A DNA stretch of 42,831 bases from Rhodocyclales bacterium (GCA_028292485.1 JAQGMG010000030.1:1-42831); one strand, 5' to 3'; positions 1-6,380 are shown, counted from the first letter of the stretch. Program-made: numbers and translations. Notes: generated by a model from the sequence alone, not told the origin.

Positions 1-24
1 GATGCGCTCAAGTTCTTTCAATAG
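1..24 (+). CDS. Possible 3' end of the preceding cassette gene (partial)
   Basis: An open frame enters from the left edge and stops at TAG 22-24, giving the tail DALKFFQ. The stop lies 15 bases before the attC core at 40, the spacing seen for other cassette genes here. Only seven residues are visible, so the product cannot be named and the frame itself is uncertain. Confidence 0.25.
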   Translation, partial: DALKFFQ

Positions 25-39
25 CGCGTACCGTCCGTG

Positions 40-129
40 GCCTAACATGGCAGTCGAGCAGGACAGCCAAAAGCTGCGCTTTTGGTTCCCTCCGCTTCGC
101 TCCGGCTGCCTCTCACTTCTACGTTAGAG
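40..129 (+). repeat. attC site 1 (integron cassette recombination site)
   Basis: The site begins with GCCTAAC (40-46) and ends with GTTAGAG (123-129), the paired outer core sites of an attC. Between them are imperfect inverted arms, for example CCAAAAGC against GCTTTTGG. The interior (CAGTCGAG, GGACAGCC, GGTTCCCTCCGC) is shared with the site at 2291-2374. The recombination point would be between G123 and T124. The next cassette starts TTAGAGCGC, which is complementary to its own 3' end GCGCTCTAA at 552-560, as expected for a cassette closed as a circle. Confidence 0.85.
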
Positions 130-139
130 CGCAGGCCCA

Positions 140-547
140 ATGAGCCCAATCGAGATTGCCGCAGCGATCAACGAGAACCTTCCGATGTTGAAGCAAGGTA
201 CCTTGCGCTTTTGGGGTCAGTGGTTTGGCCGACCGTATGACAATATGCATCAGGTAGTCCATTGCACCAGTGAGGGCAACAAGATTCTTCTCATGTTCAA
301 TGAAGACGAAACGCTAACCGTCACAAATCCGCGTGACGTTGGAATAAACAAAAATGCTTTCTTTATCCAAGCCGCCGACCGTGTCCGTTGGGAGTGGTTT
401 TCTTACGGACTCCCAAAAACGAAGAGCAATCTCTACTTCGAAGAGTATGAAAATTTGGGCGCGCACATTTCGGTGGCTACAAACGTTGATTGGCACACCC
501 CAACCTATGCTCCATCGTTGGCAGAAAAGGCGGTCGAGATTCTATGA
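140..547 (+). CDS. Cassette-encoded hypothetical protein (135 aa)
   Basis: An ATG at 140 opens a 135-codon gene filling almost the whole cassette between attC1 and the IS-split attC2. No signal peptide or membrane segment is visible, so the product is probably cytoplasmic. It is rich in aromatic residues (WGQWFG, WEWFSYG) and mildly acidic. I do not recognise the family. Small promoterless orphan genes of this kind are typical integron cassettes. A short leader of 16 bases follows the recombination point, so translation probably depends on readthrough transcription from upstream. An overlapping frame at 354-560 is a shadow. Confidence 0.75.
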   Translation: MSPIEIAAAINENLPMLKQGTLRFWGQWFGRPYDNMHQVVHCTSEGNKILLMFNEDETLTVTNPRDVGINKNAFFIQAADRVRWEWFSYGLPKTKSNLYFEEYENLGAHISVATNVDWHTPTYAPSLAEKAVEIL

Positions 548-554
548 GCGAGCG

Positions 555-566
555 CTCTAACACTAC
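555..566 (+). repeat. Left fragment of attC site 2, interrupted by IS
   Basis: CTCTAAC at 555-561 is the 5' core of the attC ending the first complete cassette. It is followed after a few bases by the insertion sequence. The remainder of the site resumes at about 2291. Joining the flanks restores the spacing between AAC and CAGTCGAG seen in attC1. Confidence 0.75.
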
Positions 567-569
567 TTT

Positions 570-581
570 AAGGGACTTCCC
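570..581 (+). repeat. IS subterminal inverted repeat (transposase 3' side)
   Basis: AAGGGACTTCCC is the exact reverse complement of 2273-2284. Confidence 0.8.
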
Positions 582-1034
582 GTCAACCCCTAGTTGTTGA
601 ACCGGCCGCAAGGCCGGTTTTGCTTTGTGCTTACGTGGTGTCAAACGGCGTGTTCATGCATGCATTCCTCATACGGGATCGCGACACTTGCATGCGTGAT
701 GTGCTGACGACACAGAGCAGACTGTCATCTCTTTAATCGGTCTTGATCGGTGTGCTCGCGCCCACCGGGACCCTGCAAAAAACCGCTCCGGGGAACCTCA
801 GTCAGTCGTCGTCTCGACCGGCCGTGCGAGGATCAGTCGCAGAGGCCTTCTGTGGTCGGCGCATCGGGTTAGTCAGGTTCTTCCCCGGCCGGTCTGACCT
901 GGGCGTTTTGCACAACACTCTTACAGTCTTGCTTCGCGCTCCTCTTCAACTCGGTTCTGGTTTCTGTTGAGCTTACTGCTTTCATTTTGAGGACGTTGCA
1001 GACCTGTCCACGGACGCGCTCGCGTGAGCGCGCC
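582..1034 (-). ncRNA. IS non-coding end, candidate bridge (seeker) RNA region
   Basis: About 450 bases separate the transposase reading frame from the inverted repeat on its 3' side, and no coherent gene is visible there. In the IS1111 subgroup the guide RNA that pairs with donor and target is encoded at the transposase 3' end, whereas the IS110 subgroup has it on the 5' side. The location therefore fits. The exact RNA ends, its target and donor loops, and its strand are not resolved by eye; minus is assumed because it would be co-directional with the transposase. Confidence 0.4.
598..620 (+). terminator. Strong GC hairpin near the IS end
   Basis: AACCGGCC and GGCCGGTT form an 8-bp perfect stem with a GCAA loop, followed on the plus strand by TTGCTTTG. 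It could act as a terminator for transcription entering the IS from the cassette array, or be a structural part of the element's RNA end. Confidence 0.4.
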
Positions 1035-2181
1035 TCACACGCTGGCGGCAGCGAGCGCGTCGGTAGGCAAGTCGTCTTCCAGGCAATCCGCTGCACTCAC
1101 CTGGGCATGCGCCGCTTCCCATTGGCGCCAGGCTTCGCTGTTGTACGCCTCGCCTTTGCTGAGCATGGCCCACACTTGTCGGGCGTGTTTGTTGGCAATG
1201 GCGACTTTGGCTTTGGCGTAGCCGACCCGCTCGTAGAGCGGTGACCATCCAGCGTTGGAGCCGGTTGAGTTTGTCGGGCGTGGCTTTGTAGAGCCGTAGG
1301 GCGGCGTTGAGCACGCTGCCAGCGCTGTGCACGAGCAGTCCGCGCAAGTAGGCGTCTCCCCTGCGCGTGATCTTGCCGTAGCGGGCTTTACCGCCGCTGC
1401 TGTGCTGGCCGGGGGTGATGCCCAGACTGGCGGCGAACTGGCGGCCGTTCTTGAAGTGACGCGCGTCGCCGACACTGGCAACGAGCGCATCGGCAATGAG
1501 CGGGCCGACGCTGGGGCATTTCTGTAGATGATTGACCACGGGATCTTGTTCGCTTTGCCGTGCGATCTGTTGGTCGCATTCGGCAATGCGCGTGTCGAGG
1601 GCTTGCATCTGGCTGAGCACGCTTTGAACCATGAGCCGAATCGGTTCTGCGCTGAGCGTGCCTTTGTCCTGCTCGATCAGCAGCTCGGCGAGGACGCGAC
1701 GTAGTTTGGCCGCGCCGACTTCACTGACAATGCCCAGTTCAGCAAGTAGGCCTCGGATGCGATTGAGGAGCGCGGTGCGCTCGGCTTTCCATCCTTCGCG
1801 CAGACGATGCCAGCACAGCCGTTGTTGCTGCGCTTCGGTCTTGACGGTGACAAAGCGCATGCGCGGGGCATGCAACGCCGCGAGAATAGCTTCGGCGTCG
1901 CGCGCGTCGTTCTTGACGCGTTGGTTCTTGCGGTAGGGTTTGACGAACTCGGCGGCCATGATGCGCGGCACGAGCCCGAGTGCTTGCATGGTGCGCGCCC
2001 AGTGGTGGGCGCTGCCACAGGCTTCCATGGCGACAGGTGTGCCCTCTGGCAAAGTACGTAGCCACGGTAGAAAGGCGTTGCGTTTGAGCGTGACGAGCTT
2101 GCCTTCATGCCCATGTGCATCACCCATACACACGGCAAATACGTTCTTTGCCAGATCCACTGCTGCTGTCGTAGTATTCAT
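1035..2181 (-). pseudogene. IS110-family transposase, frameshifted
   Basis: The start is ATG 2181 (MNTTTAAVDLAKN), preceded by a purine-rich AAGGGGAA ribosome site; an ATG at 2202 lacks this. The N-terminal DEDD domain shows DLAKN, MEACGS and KNDARDAEA. The C-terminal transposase_20 domain shows CPSVGPLIADAL and LGITPGQHSSGGK, with its serine. Near 1237-1242 the frame breaks. The expected C-terminus (YERVGYAKAKVAIANKHARQ) continues in another frame down to 1035, while the original frame runs on as arginine-rich nonsense to 982. Restoring one GC dinucleotide (GCGCTC in place of GCTC) would repair it, so a 2-bp deletion is likely. Programmed frameshifting is a less likely alternative. Confidence 0.8.
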
Positions 2182-2272
2182 TTGGACTTCCCCTTTCGCC
2201 ATCTCAGATTGAACTTCAACACCTCAATCTTGGCACTTCGATGCCGGTGTGGCTCACGCCACCGGCGACTGT

Positions 2273-2284
2273 GGGAAGTCCCTT
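2273..2284 (-). repeat. IS subterminal inverted repeat (transposase 5' side)
   Basis: GGGAAGTCCCTT mirrors 570-581 exactly. Confidence 0.8.
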
Positions 2285-2290
2285 TTTAGT

Positions 2291-2374
2291 CAGTCGAGAG
2301 GGACAGCCAACAAGCTGCGCTTGTCGGTTCCCTCCGCGCTACGCGCAGCGGAGCCCCTCACTTTCACGTTAGCC
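2291..2374 (+). repeat. Right fragment of attC site 2
   Basis: Starting CAGTCGAGAGGGACAGCC and ending GTTAGCC (2368-2374), this matches the interior and 3' core of attC1. It completes the site begun at 555. The arms AACAAGC and GCTTGTCGGTT are inverted, as in a folded attC. Confidence 0.8.
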
Positions 2375-2378
2375 TCTT

Positions 2379-2813
2379 ATGACAATCCGCTTTTTGGCTG
2401 CCTGCTTTGCATTCACTCTTCATACGGGCAGCGCAGCTGCCGGAAATGTGACTGGCACATGGGAATACCACGGTCCAGCCGAGTCGGGCATGTGGCTAAA
2501 GACGCTTCAACAAGGCAACCAGGTTCGGTTTCAGCTGGAGTTGCAAAGAGGAGGCCCGTCCTACAATTCGGGGTGGATAGAAGGCGAGTTCAAACTTATA
2601 GGGAGTAGCGGAAAGTTCAGTGGTGGTATTGACGGCACAGAAAAGCCTTGCGAAATAACATTCCGTTTCTATCGGAGGCATGTGGAAATCGGACAGCCAG
2701 GAGTTGCACCAAGCTGTAACTTTGGATTCAATGTCTATGCCGTTGGCAAGCTAACGCAAAAGAGCAAGAACAATCCAGATTTCTCAGAAAGCGATCCGAG
2801 GTTTGGGAAATGA
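2379..2813 (+). CDS. Cassette-encoded secreted hypothetical protein (144 aa)
   Basis: The ATG at 2379 lies five bases after the attC core. The first ~21 residues (MTIRFLAACFAFTLHTGSAAA) have the hydrophobic stretch and small residues of a Sec signal peptide, with likely cleavage after GSAAA, so the mature protein is periplasmic or exported. The mature part is rich in Gly, aromatic and charged residues in alternating runs (GTWEYHG, RFQLELQRGG), suggesting a small beta-rich domain. Two cysteines (CEITF, SCNFG) could form a disulphide. I do not recognise the family. It is the only gene of its cassette, and the next attC starts at 2824. Confidence 0.75.
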   Translation: MTIRFLAACFAFTLHTGSAAAGNVTGTWEYHGPAESGMWLKTLQQGNQVRFQLELQRGGPSYNSGWIEGEFKLIGSSGKFSGGIDGTEKPCEITFRFYRRHVEIGQPGVAPSCNFGFNVYAVGKLTQKSKNNPDFSESDPRFGK

Positions 2814-2823
2814 CAGAGCTCTC

Positions 2824-2847
2824 GGCTAACTTTGCAGTCGAGAGGAG
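2824..2847 (+). repeat. Truncated attC remnant
   Basis: GGCTAAC (2824-2830) followed by TTTGCAGTCGAGAGG matches the first third of attC1 and attC2. The rest of the site, including any GTT core, is missing and the next gene starts at 2857. The cassette boundary has been deleted, fusing two cassettes; the remnant AGAGGAG now lies at ribosome-site distance from the next start. Confidence 0.65.
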
Positions 2848-2856
2848 CGATAAGCA

Positions 2857-3237
2857 ATGATTGACGGTGGGTGCTTTTGTGGCGCAGTCCGCTTCCGAAT
2901 AGAAGGCGCACTTAAAGGTGCGCAGGCCTGTCATTGCTCGCGCTGTCGCAAGGCTTTTAGCGGCGCATCATCGGCCTATGCGGAGATAGCAGATGGCAGT
3001 GAGTTCCGTTGGATCACCGGCGAAAACGAGCTTTGTACATACACCTCTGCGCAAGGTTGGGGGCTCGCGTTCTGCCGTACTTGCGGTTCTACGCTGTGCG
3101 GCATTTTCGACGGCAAGGTACATGGAGTAACACTCGGAACAGTCGATGGTGACCCCGGTGTTCAGATTGAAATGCACACGTTTGTTGGATCAAGAGCACC
3201 GTGGGACCACATTGGCGGGGGACGCTCCTCAGTTTGA
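2857..3237 (+). CDS. GFA / CENP-V-fold zinc protein (126 aa)
   Basis: The sequence opens GGCFCGAVRF, then CHCSRCRKAFS and later FCRTCGSTL. These are the paired cysteine motifs of the Gfa-like (glutathione-dependent formaldehyde-activating enzyme) family, which bind two zinc ions. Family members are around 120-140 aa, so this is full length. The name comes from S-hydroxymethylglutathione synthase activity reported for one member; most relatives have no proven reaction, so the substrate here is unknown. No signal peptide is seen. It shares a fused cassette with the preceding gene, and its start is supported by AGAGGAG about ten bases upstream. Confidence 0.85.
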   Translation: MIDGGCFCGAVRFRIEGALKGAQACHCSRCRKAFSGASSAYAEIADGSEFRWITGENELCTYTSAQGWGLAFCRTCGSTLCGIFDGKVHGVTLGTVDGDPGVQIEMHTFVGSRAPWDHIGGGRSSV

Positions 3238-3281
3238 GGAAGGCCCTTCCGGTTCAACATCGTCTGTGGGCACGAAATGAC

Positions 3282-3350
3282 GCCCAACCCTTCAATCAAC
3301 CGGACATGCCCCGGCAAGCCGGGTCATGCCGGTTATCTCAAACGTTGGGC
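3282..3350 (+). repeat. attC site 3
   Basis: GCCCAAC (3282-3288) and GTTGGGC (3344-3350) are perfectly complementary outer cores. Inner arms AACCGG and CCGGTT, and GCCCCGGC with GCCGGGTC, fold into a hairpin. The interior differs from attC1/2 and defines a second attC family shared with the sites at 3798, 4214 and 5278. Confidence 0.9.
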
Positions 3351-3365
3351 GTCTTTGAGTAAATC

Positions 3366-3779
3366 GTGAACTACATCAATACATTTATCGCTGTGTCTCC
3401 TGATACCAAAGCGAAGGTTGGTACGGTTCCACCTGCACGCGAAAACACGCGATCTATCGCGCAAATCGAATATGAGCTCATTGCTCCGCAACCCTACAAG
3501 TTCACGCAAGAAGAAGTTCAGTTCTCTGTGCATATTGAGCGAACCGGCATCACGCCAGCACAACTCAAGGCCAAGCGAGGTGGGCTCTGGTCGGCTTTCT
3601 TCTCCAAACCCATGGCTTGTATGCGAACGTCCCCATTGGCCAAGTCTTATGGCTGGGGCCTCCACTTCGATAGCGAAGGAAAGGTTGCACTCGTACCGAT
3701 GGAAAGTCAGAAGTACCAACAGTTGTCGGGCAGCCCTTCCATCGAACAAACTCGTGCCATGAGGAGCAAGCGCGAATGA
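3366..3779 (+). CDS. DUF6157 family protein (137 aa)
   Basis: The protein starts MNYINTFIAVSPD and contains IEYELI, PYKFTQEEV, SPLAKSYGWG and a ...FDSEGKVAL segment, an arrangement I recognise from DUF6157 proteins. The start codon is GTG at 3366, 15 bases after the attC core; no better in-frame start retains the conserved N-terminus. The domain fills the protein, with a poorly conserved basic tail after about residue 120. There is no signal peptide or membrane span. The molecular role of the family is unknown. The gene is the only one of its cassette. Confidence 0.75.
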   Translation: MNYINTFIAVSPDTKAKVGTVPPARENTRSIAQIEYELIAPQPYKFTQEEVQFSVHIERTGITPAQLKAKRGGLWSAFFSKPMACMRTSPLAKSYGWGLHFDSEGKVALVPMESQKYQQLSGSPSIEQTRAMRSKRE

Positions 3780-3797
3780 GCGTTTTCCGATGCCGCC

Positions 3798-3855
3798 ATC
3801 CAACCCTTCGTTCAACGGGATGGCCTTCGGCCTCCCGTTAACTCAAACGTTGGGT
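3798..3855 (+). repeat. attC site 4
   Basis: ATCCAAC (3798-3804) to GTTGGGT (3849-3855). Inner arms AACGGGA...GGCC and GGCC...TCCCGTT are inverted, and CCTTCGTTCAAC resembles the start of attC3. At 58 bp it is the shortest intact site here. Confidence 0.85.
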
Positions 3856-3858
3856 GTC

Positions 3859-4194
3859 ATGATCATTCCCCTGTTAGCAGTCTTCTCATTCGTCTGCATC
3901 GCAGCAGCGCTGCAAGGCGTTATGACCACGCGGTATGTCCGTGACAACTATCCTTCGATTTGGGCTCGGTTTAAATTTTCTGGTAACGGATGGTGGGTAG
4001 AAGCTAAGGACGAAGCCCCTGAACTGGAGGCTCGCAAACAGTACAAGAGTTTCTTGAAATCAAAGGAGCGAGTCCGTCTTCAGGACATACGACTAAACAA
4101 GATGATTGCCGTTCACCGAGTTCTGAATTATCTAGGGGCCGTCCTCTTTATTGCTACTGTGGCTAGTTGGCTGTCCACAGCACACTTCAATTAA
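3859..4194 (+). CDS. Small double-spanning membrane protein (111 aa)
   Basis: ATG 3859, three bases after attC4, is preferred over an upstream in-frame ATG at 3790 that lies inside the attC. Two hydrophobic helices flank a charged middle: residues about 2-21 (PLLAVFSFVCIAAAL) and about 92-106 (LGAVLFIATVASWL). The middle ~65 residues are rich in Lys, Arg and Glu. The topology resembles UspB-like small membrane proteins, but no sequence motif proves this. Expression would depend on readthrough from upstream cassettes. Confidence 0.65.
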   Translation: MIIPLLAVFSFVCIAAALQGVMTTRYVRDNYPSIWARFKFSGNGWWVEAKDEAPELEARKQYKSFLKSKERVRLQDIRLNKMIAVHRVLNYLGAVLFIATVASWLSTAHFN

Positions 4195-4213
4195 TAGCCG
4201 TCGTGAGCTTGAC

Positions 4214-4281
4214 GCTCAACAAATCAATCAACCGGATGCTGCGCTTAAAGCCGCGCAGCTCCAGTTATCTCAAACGTAGGC
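4214..4281 (+). repeat. attC site 5 (degenerate 3' core)
   Basis: GCTCAAC (4214-4220) and the interior (AATCAATCAACCGGA, inverted GCTGCGC and GCGCAGC) match attC3. The 3' core reads GTAGGC rather than GTTRRRY, so one T of the recombination triplet appears lost. Function may be reduced. Confidence 0.7.
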
Positions 4282-4302
4282 GACACAATCCCTCCATGCT
4301 CA

Positions 4303-4773
4303 ATGAATGCAATCGACCCGCCCCGTTTGCTCAGCGTCAATGACGTCGCTCCGCTCCGTGAGATGCTTGCGCTCTTTGGAAAGGCCTTCCAAGACCGGGA
4401 GACATACGTTTCCCAGCAACCGGATGACGAGTATCTTCGCAATCTTCTATCGAGCGAGACCTTCATCGCCATCGCGGCATGGTCGGGTTCCGCAGTCATC
4501 GGAGGGCTGGCGGGTTACATGCTCCCCAAGTTCGAGCAAGCCCGAAGCGAGTTCTACATCTATGACCTCGCAGTTGACATCGAGCATCGGCGGCGGGGCT
4601 GCGCTACTGCCCTGGTTGAAACCCTAAAAAAAATAGCCGCCGAGCGCGGTGCATATGTCATATTCGTTCAAGCTGACTATGGCGACGACGCGGCAGTCGC
4701 GCTTTACACAAAGCTCGGCGTCCGAGAAGATGTGATGCACTTTGATATCTCGCCGTCCAACGGTGCCGTCTAG
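4303..4773 (+). CDS. AAC(3)-I-like aminoglycoside 3-N-acetyltransferase (156 aa)
   Basis: A GNAT-fold enzyme expected to transfer acetyl from acetyl-CoA to the 3-amino group of gentamicin-type aminoglycosides in the cytoplasm. The C-terminal two thirds matches the AAC(3)-I family as I know it: [28 protein letters not shown] (the acetyl-CoA binding R/Q-x-x-G-x-A motif), [20 protein letters not shown] and VMHFDI follow in order. Length is about that of AAC(3)-I enzymes (about 154-177 aa). The N-terminal ~30 residues diverge. It is not identical to AAC(3)-Ia from memory, so it is probably a distinct member. Substrate range cannot be read from sequence. It is a single-gene cassette between a degenerate 5' attC and a decayed 3' attC. 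Confidence 0.85.
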   Translation: MNAIDPPRLLSVNDVAPLREMLALFGKAFQDRETYVSQQPDDEYLRNLLSSETFIAIAAWSGSAVIGGLAGYMLPKFEQARSEFYIYDLAVDIEHRRRGCATALVETLKKIAAERGAYVIFVQADYGDDAAVALYTKLGVREDVMHFDISPSNGAV

Positions 4774-4835
4774 CCATTCCATCGAGGCCGGGAAAATCCC
4801 TTTCATTCGTCAGGCTTCACAATCAGCCAACTTCA
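4768..4835 (+). repeat. Decayed attC-like segment after the acetyltransferase
   Basis: GTCTAGCCATTCCATCGAGGCCGG aligns loosely with the start of attC3 (GCCCAACCCTTCAATCAACCGG), but the AAC core is AGC. No clear GTTRRRY end precedes the next gene. This is probably an inactive remnant, so the acetyltransferase and MAPEG genes may move as one unit. Confidence 0.4.
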
Positions 4836-4872
4836 CCGTCGTGTAGTTCAACCAAGATCGAAGGAGATATGA

Positions 4873-5265
4873 ATGAGCACAGAGCTTCTATACCTCACCC
4901 TGGTTACGGCATTCACCGGCCTCCTATGGGTGCCGTACATTCTCGACCGCGTGGCGGTTCGTGGCCTTATTGATGCTGTCGGCTACCCGGAGAACCCGAA
5001 GCCACAGTCACCCTGGGCGCAGCGTCTGATGAAGGCGCACGCAAACGCGGTTGAAAATCTGGTCGTCTTTGCCAGCCTGGTCCTGATCGCCCACGCCCTT
5101 GGCATCACAAACGCCACTATCGCGGGCGCCTGCGTCGTGTACTTCTGGGCTCGTGTCGTGCATGCCGTTGCCTACACCTTCGCTGTGCCGTGGGTTCGCA
5201 CCCTGGCATTCACCGTCGGCTTCATTTCGCAAGCGCTCCTCGCGTGGCAAATCTTCGTGCAGTAG
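4873..5265 (+). CDS. MAPEG family membrane protein (130 aa)
   Basis: Four hydrophobic segments (about residues 4-24, 60-78, 80-100 and 108-128) and the pattern RAHANAVENLV-like (here KAHANAVENLVVF), followed by FWARVVHAVAY, mark the MAPEG superfamily of glutathione-linked integral membrane proteins. Length is typical of the bacterial members. The ATG at 4873 follows AAGGAG (4861-4866) by six bases, one of the best ribosome sites in the array, so this gene carries its own translation signal. Enzymatic activity in bacterial relatives is mostly unproven. It neighbours the GFA protein three cassettes upstream; a shared glutathione theme may be chance. Confidence 0.85.
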   Translation: MSTELLYLTLVTAFTGLLWVPYILDRVAVRGLIDAVGYPENPKPQSPWAQRLMKAHANAVENLVVFASLVLIAHALGITNATIAGACVVYFWARVVHAVAYTFAVPWVRTLAFTVGFISQALLAWQIFVQ

Positions 5266-5277
5266 GCCCAGGGTGGC

Positions 5278-5349
5278 ACCTAACCCTTTCATCAAGCGGA
5301 CAGTCAACGGGCTACGCCTGTTGCCTGCCGCTCATGTCAAACGTTGGTC
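5278..5349 (+). repeat. attC site 7
   Basis: ACCTAAC (5278-5284) to GTTGGTC (5343-5349), with interior CCTTTCATCAAGCGGACAG and inverse arm CTGCCGCTCATG. It belongs to the attC3 family. Confidence 0.85.
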
Positions 5350-5376
5350 ACAAGCCCTCCAGCGGAGATCACAGAA

Positions 5377-5865
5377 ATGCGCAACACCTTCCTGATCGTC
5401 TTGCTCGCGTCTTGCACATTTGCCAGTGGTGCAGCACGGGCTCAAGTTCCTGTTCAGGCCAGCCCCAACCATGAGGAATTGCTTGCAAGCGCTGACCCTC
5501 GCCTCGCTGCCAACAAGCGCCTGGTCTACGACTTTTACCGCGAGGTGTTCGAAGGGGGTCACATGGAGTTCGCCGAGAAGTACCTGGCCGAGTCGTATAT
5601 CCAGCACAACCCAACGGTGCCTACAGGGCGGGCCGGGTTCGTCGAACTTTTCTCCAAATTCGCCAAGCCCAAAACCATCGAGGCGAAGATGAAGAGCCCT
5701 GTCGTTTCCATCGTTGCGGAAGGCAATCTGGTCGTTGTGAGCTTTGTTAAAGAGTACAACGACCCTGCCGACGCTACGAAGAAGTACACAACGGCATGGT
5801 TCGATATGTTCCGCATCGAGGCCGGCAAGATCGCGGAGCACTGGGACGTCGCGCAAAAGAAATGA
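5377..5865 (+). CDS. Secreted SnoaL / NTF2-like protein (162 aa)
   Basis: Translation from ATG 5377 gives [23 protein letters not shown], a clear Sec signal peptide; the longer frame to 5344 would start within attC7. The mature part has the SnoaL-like alpha+beta barrel pattern: NKRLVYDFYREVF, a central YIQHNPTVP, then GNLVVVSF and a closing FRIEAGKIAEHWD. The IQHNP and AEHWD signatures are typical of the polyketide-cyclase-like NTF2 group, where the pocket His and Asp are catalytic in known members. The substrate is unknown. Periplasmic export of this fold is common in proteobacteria. Single-gene cassette. Confidence 0.85.
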   Translation: MRNTFLIVLLASCTFASGAARAQVPVQASPNHEELLASADPRLAANKRLVYDFYREVFEGGHMEFAEKYLAESYIQHNPTVPTGRAGFVELFSKFAKPKTIEAKMKSPVVSIVAEGNLVVVSFVKEYNDPADATKKYTTAWFDMFRIEAGKIAEHWDVAQKK

Positions 5866-5890
5866 CGCACTCCCGACAGGCCGACGCAAC

Positions 5891-5973
5891 GCCCAACACT
5901 ACAGCCGAGGGGTCGCCAAAAACTGCGCCTGGTTCCTTCCGCACTGCGGAGCCCTCTCACTTGCACGTTAAGC
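5891..5973 (+). repeat. attC site 8
   Basis: GCCCAAC (5891-5897) to GTTAAGC (5967-5973). The interior (CAGCCGAGGGG, CGCCAAAAACTGCG, GGTTCCTTCCGC, CCTCTCACTT) matches the attC1/attC2 family, so the two attC types alternate within one array. The two outer cores are not fully complementary because the 3' core belongs to the next cassette. Confidence 0.85.
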
Positions 5974-5992
5974 ACACGTGGAGAAACTCACA

Positions 5993-6361
5993 ATGGGTTT
6001 TCATCCGGCCAACCTGGCGATAAGGTTTTTGCTGGAGCTGTCGGCTCTTGTCGCGATGGGCTTGTGGGGCTGGCAGCAGAGCGATGGTCCAGCACGCTAT
6101 GTCTCAGCGATTCTCGTTCCCCTTGTCGCTGCGACGGCATGGGGCATTTTTGCTGTTCCTGGCGACCGAAGTCGTTCAGACAAAGCGCCAGTAGCTGTAT
6201 CCGGAGCGATTCGGTTCGGCATCGAAGCTGCGTTCTTTGCCTTTGCGATCTTTGCGTCGTACAAACTGGGAAGCAAGCCGTTCTCTGCAATCTTCGCTGC
6301 AGCGGTTTTTATCCACTATGCCGTCTCATACGACCGCATTGTCTGGCTACTGCGTGGCTAA
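5993..6361 (+). CDS. YrdB / DUF2568-like membrane protein (122 aa)
   Basis: Four hydrophobic helices (about residues 12-28, 38-54, 70-88 and 92-108) and the order FLLELSALVAMGLWGW, ATAWGIFAVPGDRS, IRFGIEAAFFAFA match the DUF2568 (YrdB) family of small integral membrane proteins of unknown role. ATG 5993 is preferred to GTG 5978 because GGAG at 5980-5983 sits nine bases upstream. The stop overlaps the start of the terminal attC remnant. This is the last cassette gene of the array. Confidence 0.8.
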   Translation: MGFHPANLAIRFLLELSALVAMGLWGWQQSDGPARYVSAILVPLVAATAWGIFAVPGDRSRSDKAPVAVSGAIRFGIEAAFFAFAIFASYKLGSKPFSAIFAAAVFIHYAVSYDRIVWLLRG

Positions 6362-6380
6362 CTCTTCCATTGAGCGAATC
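6356..6380 (+). repeat. Terminal attC remnant (end of the cassette array)
   Basis: GGCTAACTCTTCCATTGAGCG resembles the 5' side of the attC3-type sites, but no 3' core follows before the minus-strand lipoprotein gene. The array stops here. Confidence 0.55.

Larger units (their letters stand above)
567..2291 (-). mobile_element. IS110-family insertion sequence, IS1111 (attC-targeting) subgroup
   Basis: Perfect 12-bp inverted repeats AAGGGACTTCCC (570-581) and its complement (2273-2284) lie just inside the ends, as in IS1111-type elements, whose repeats are subterminal and which make no target duplication. The element carries one minus-strand transposase of the DEDD type and sits inside an attC site, the known target of the IS1111-attC group. 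Exact ends are ambiguous by a few bases: with 3 bases outside one repeat and 7 outside the other, the restored attC has the same internal spacing as attC1. At about 1.72 kb it is longer than I expect for this group (roughly 1.4-1.5 kb); the excess is in the 3' non-coding end. Confidence 0.8.

Noticed and set aside
982-1030. Transposase C-terminus as given by the longest frame (to 982)
   Set aside because: The last ~80 residues of that frame are nonsense. The family C-terminus is in a different frame ending at 1035.
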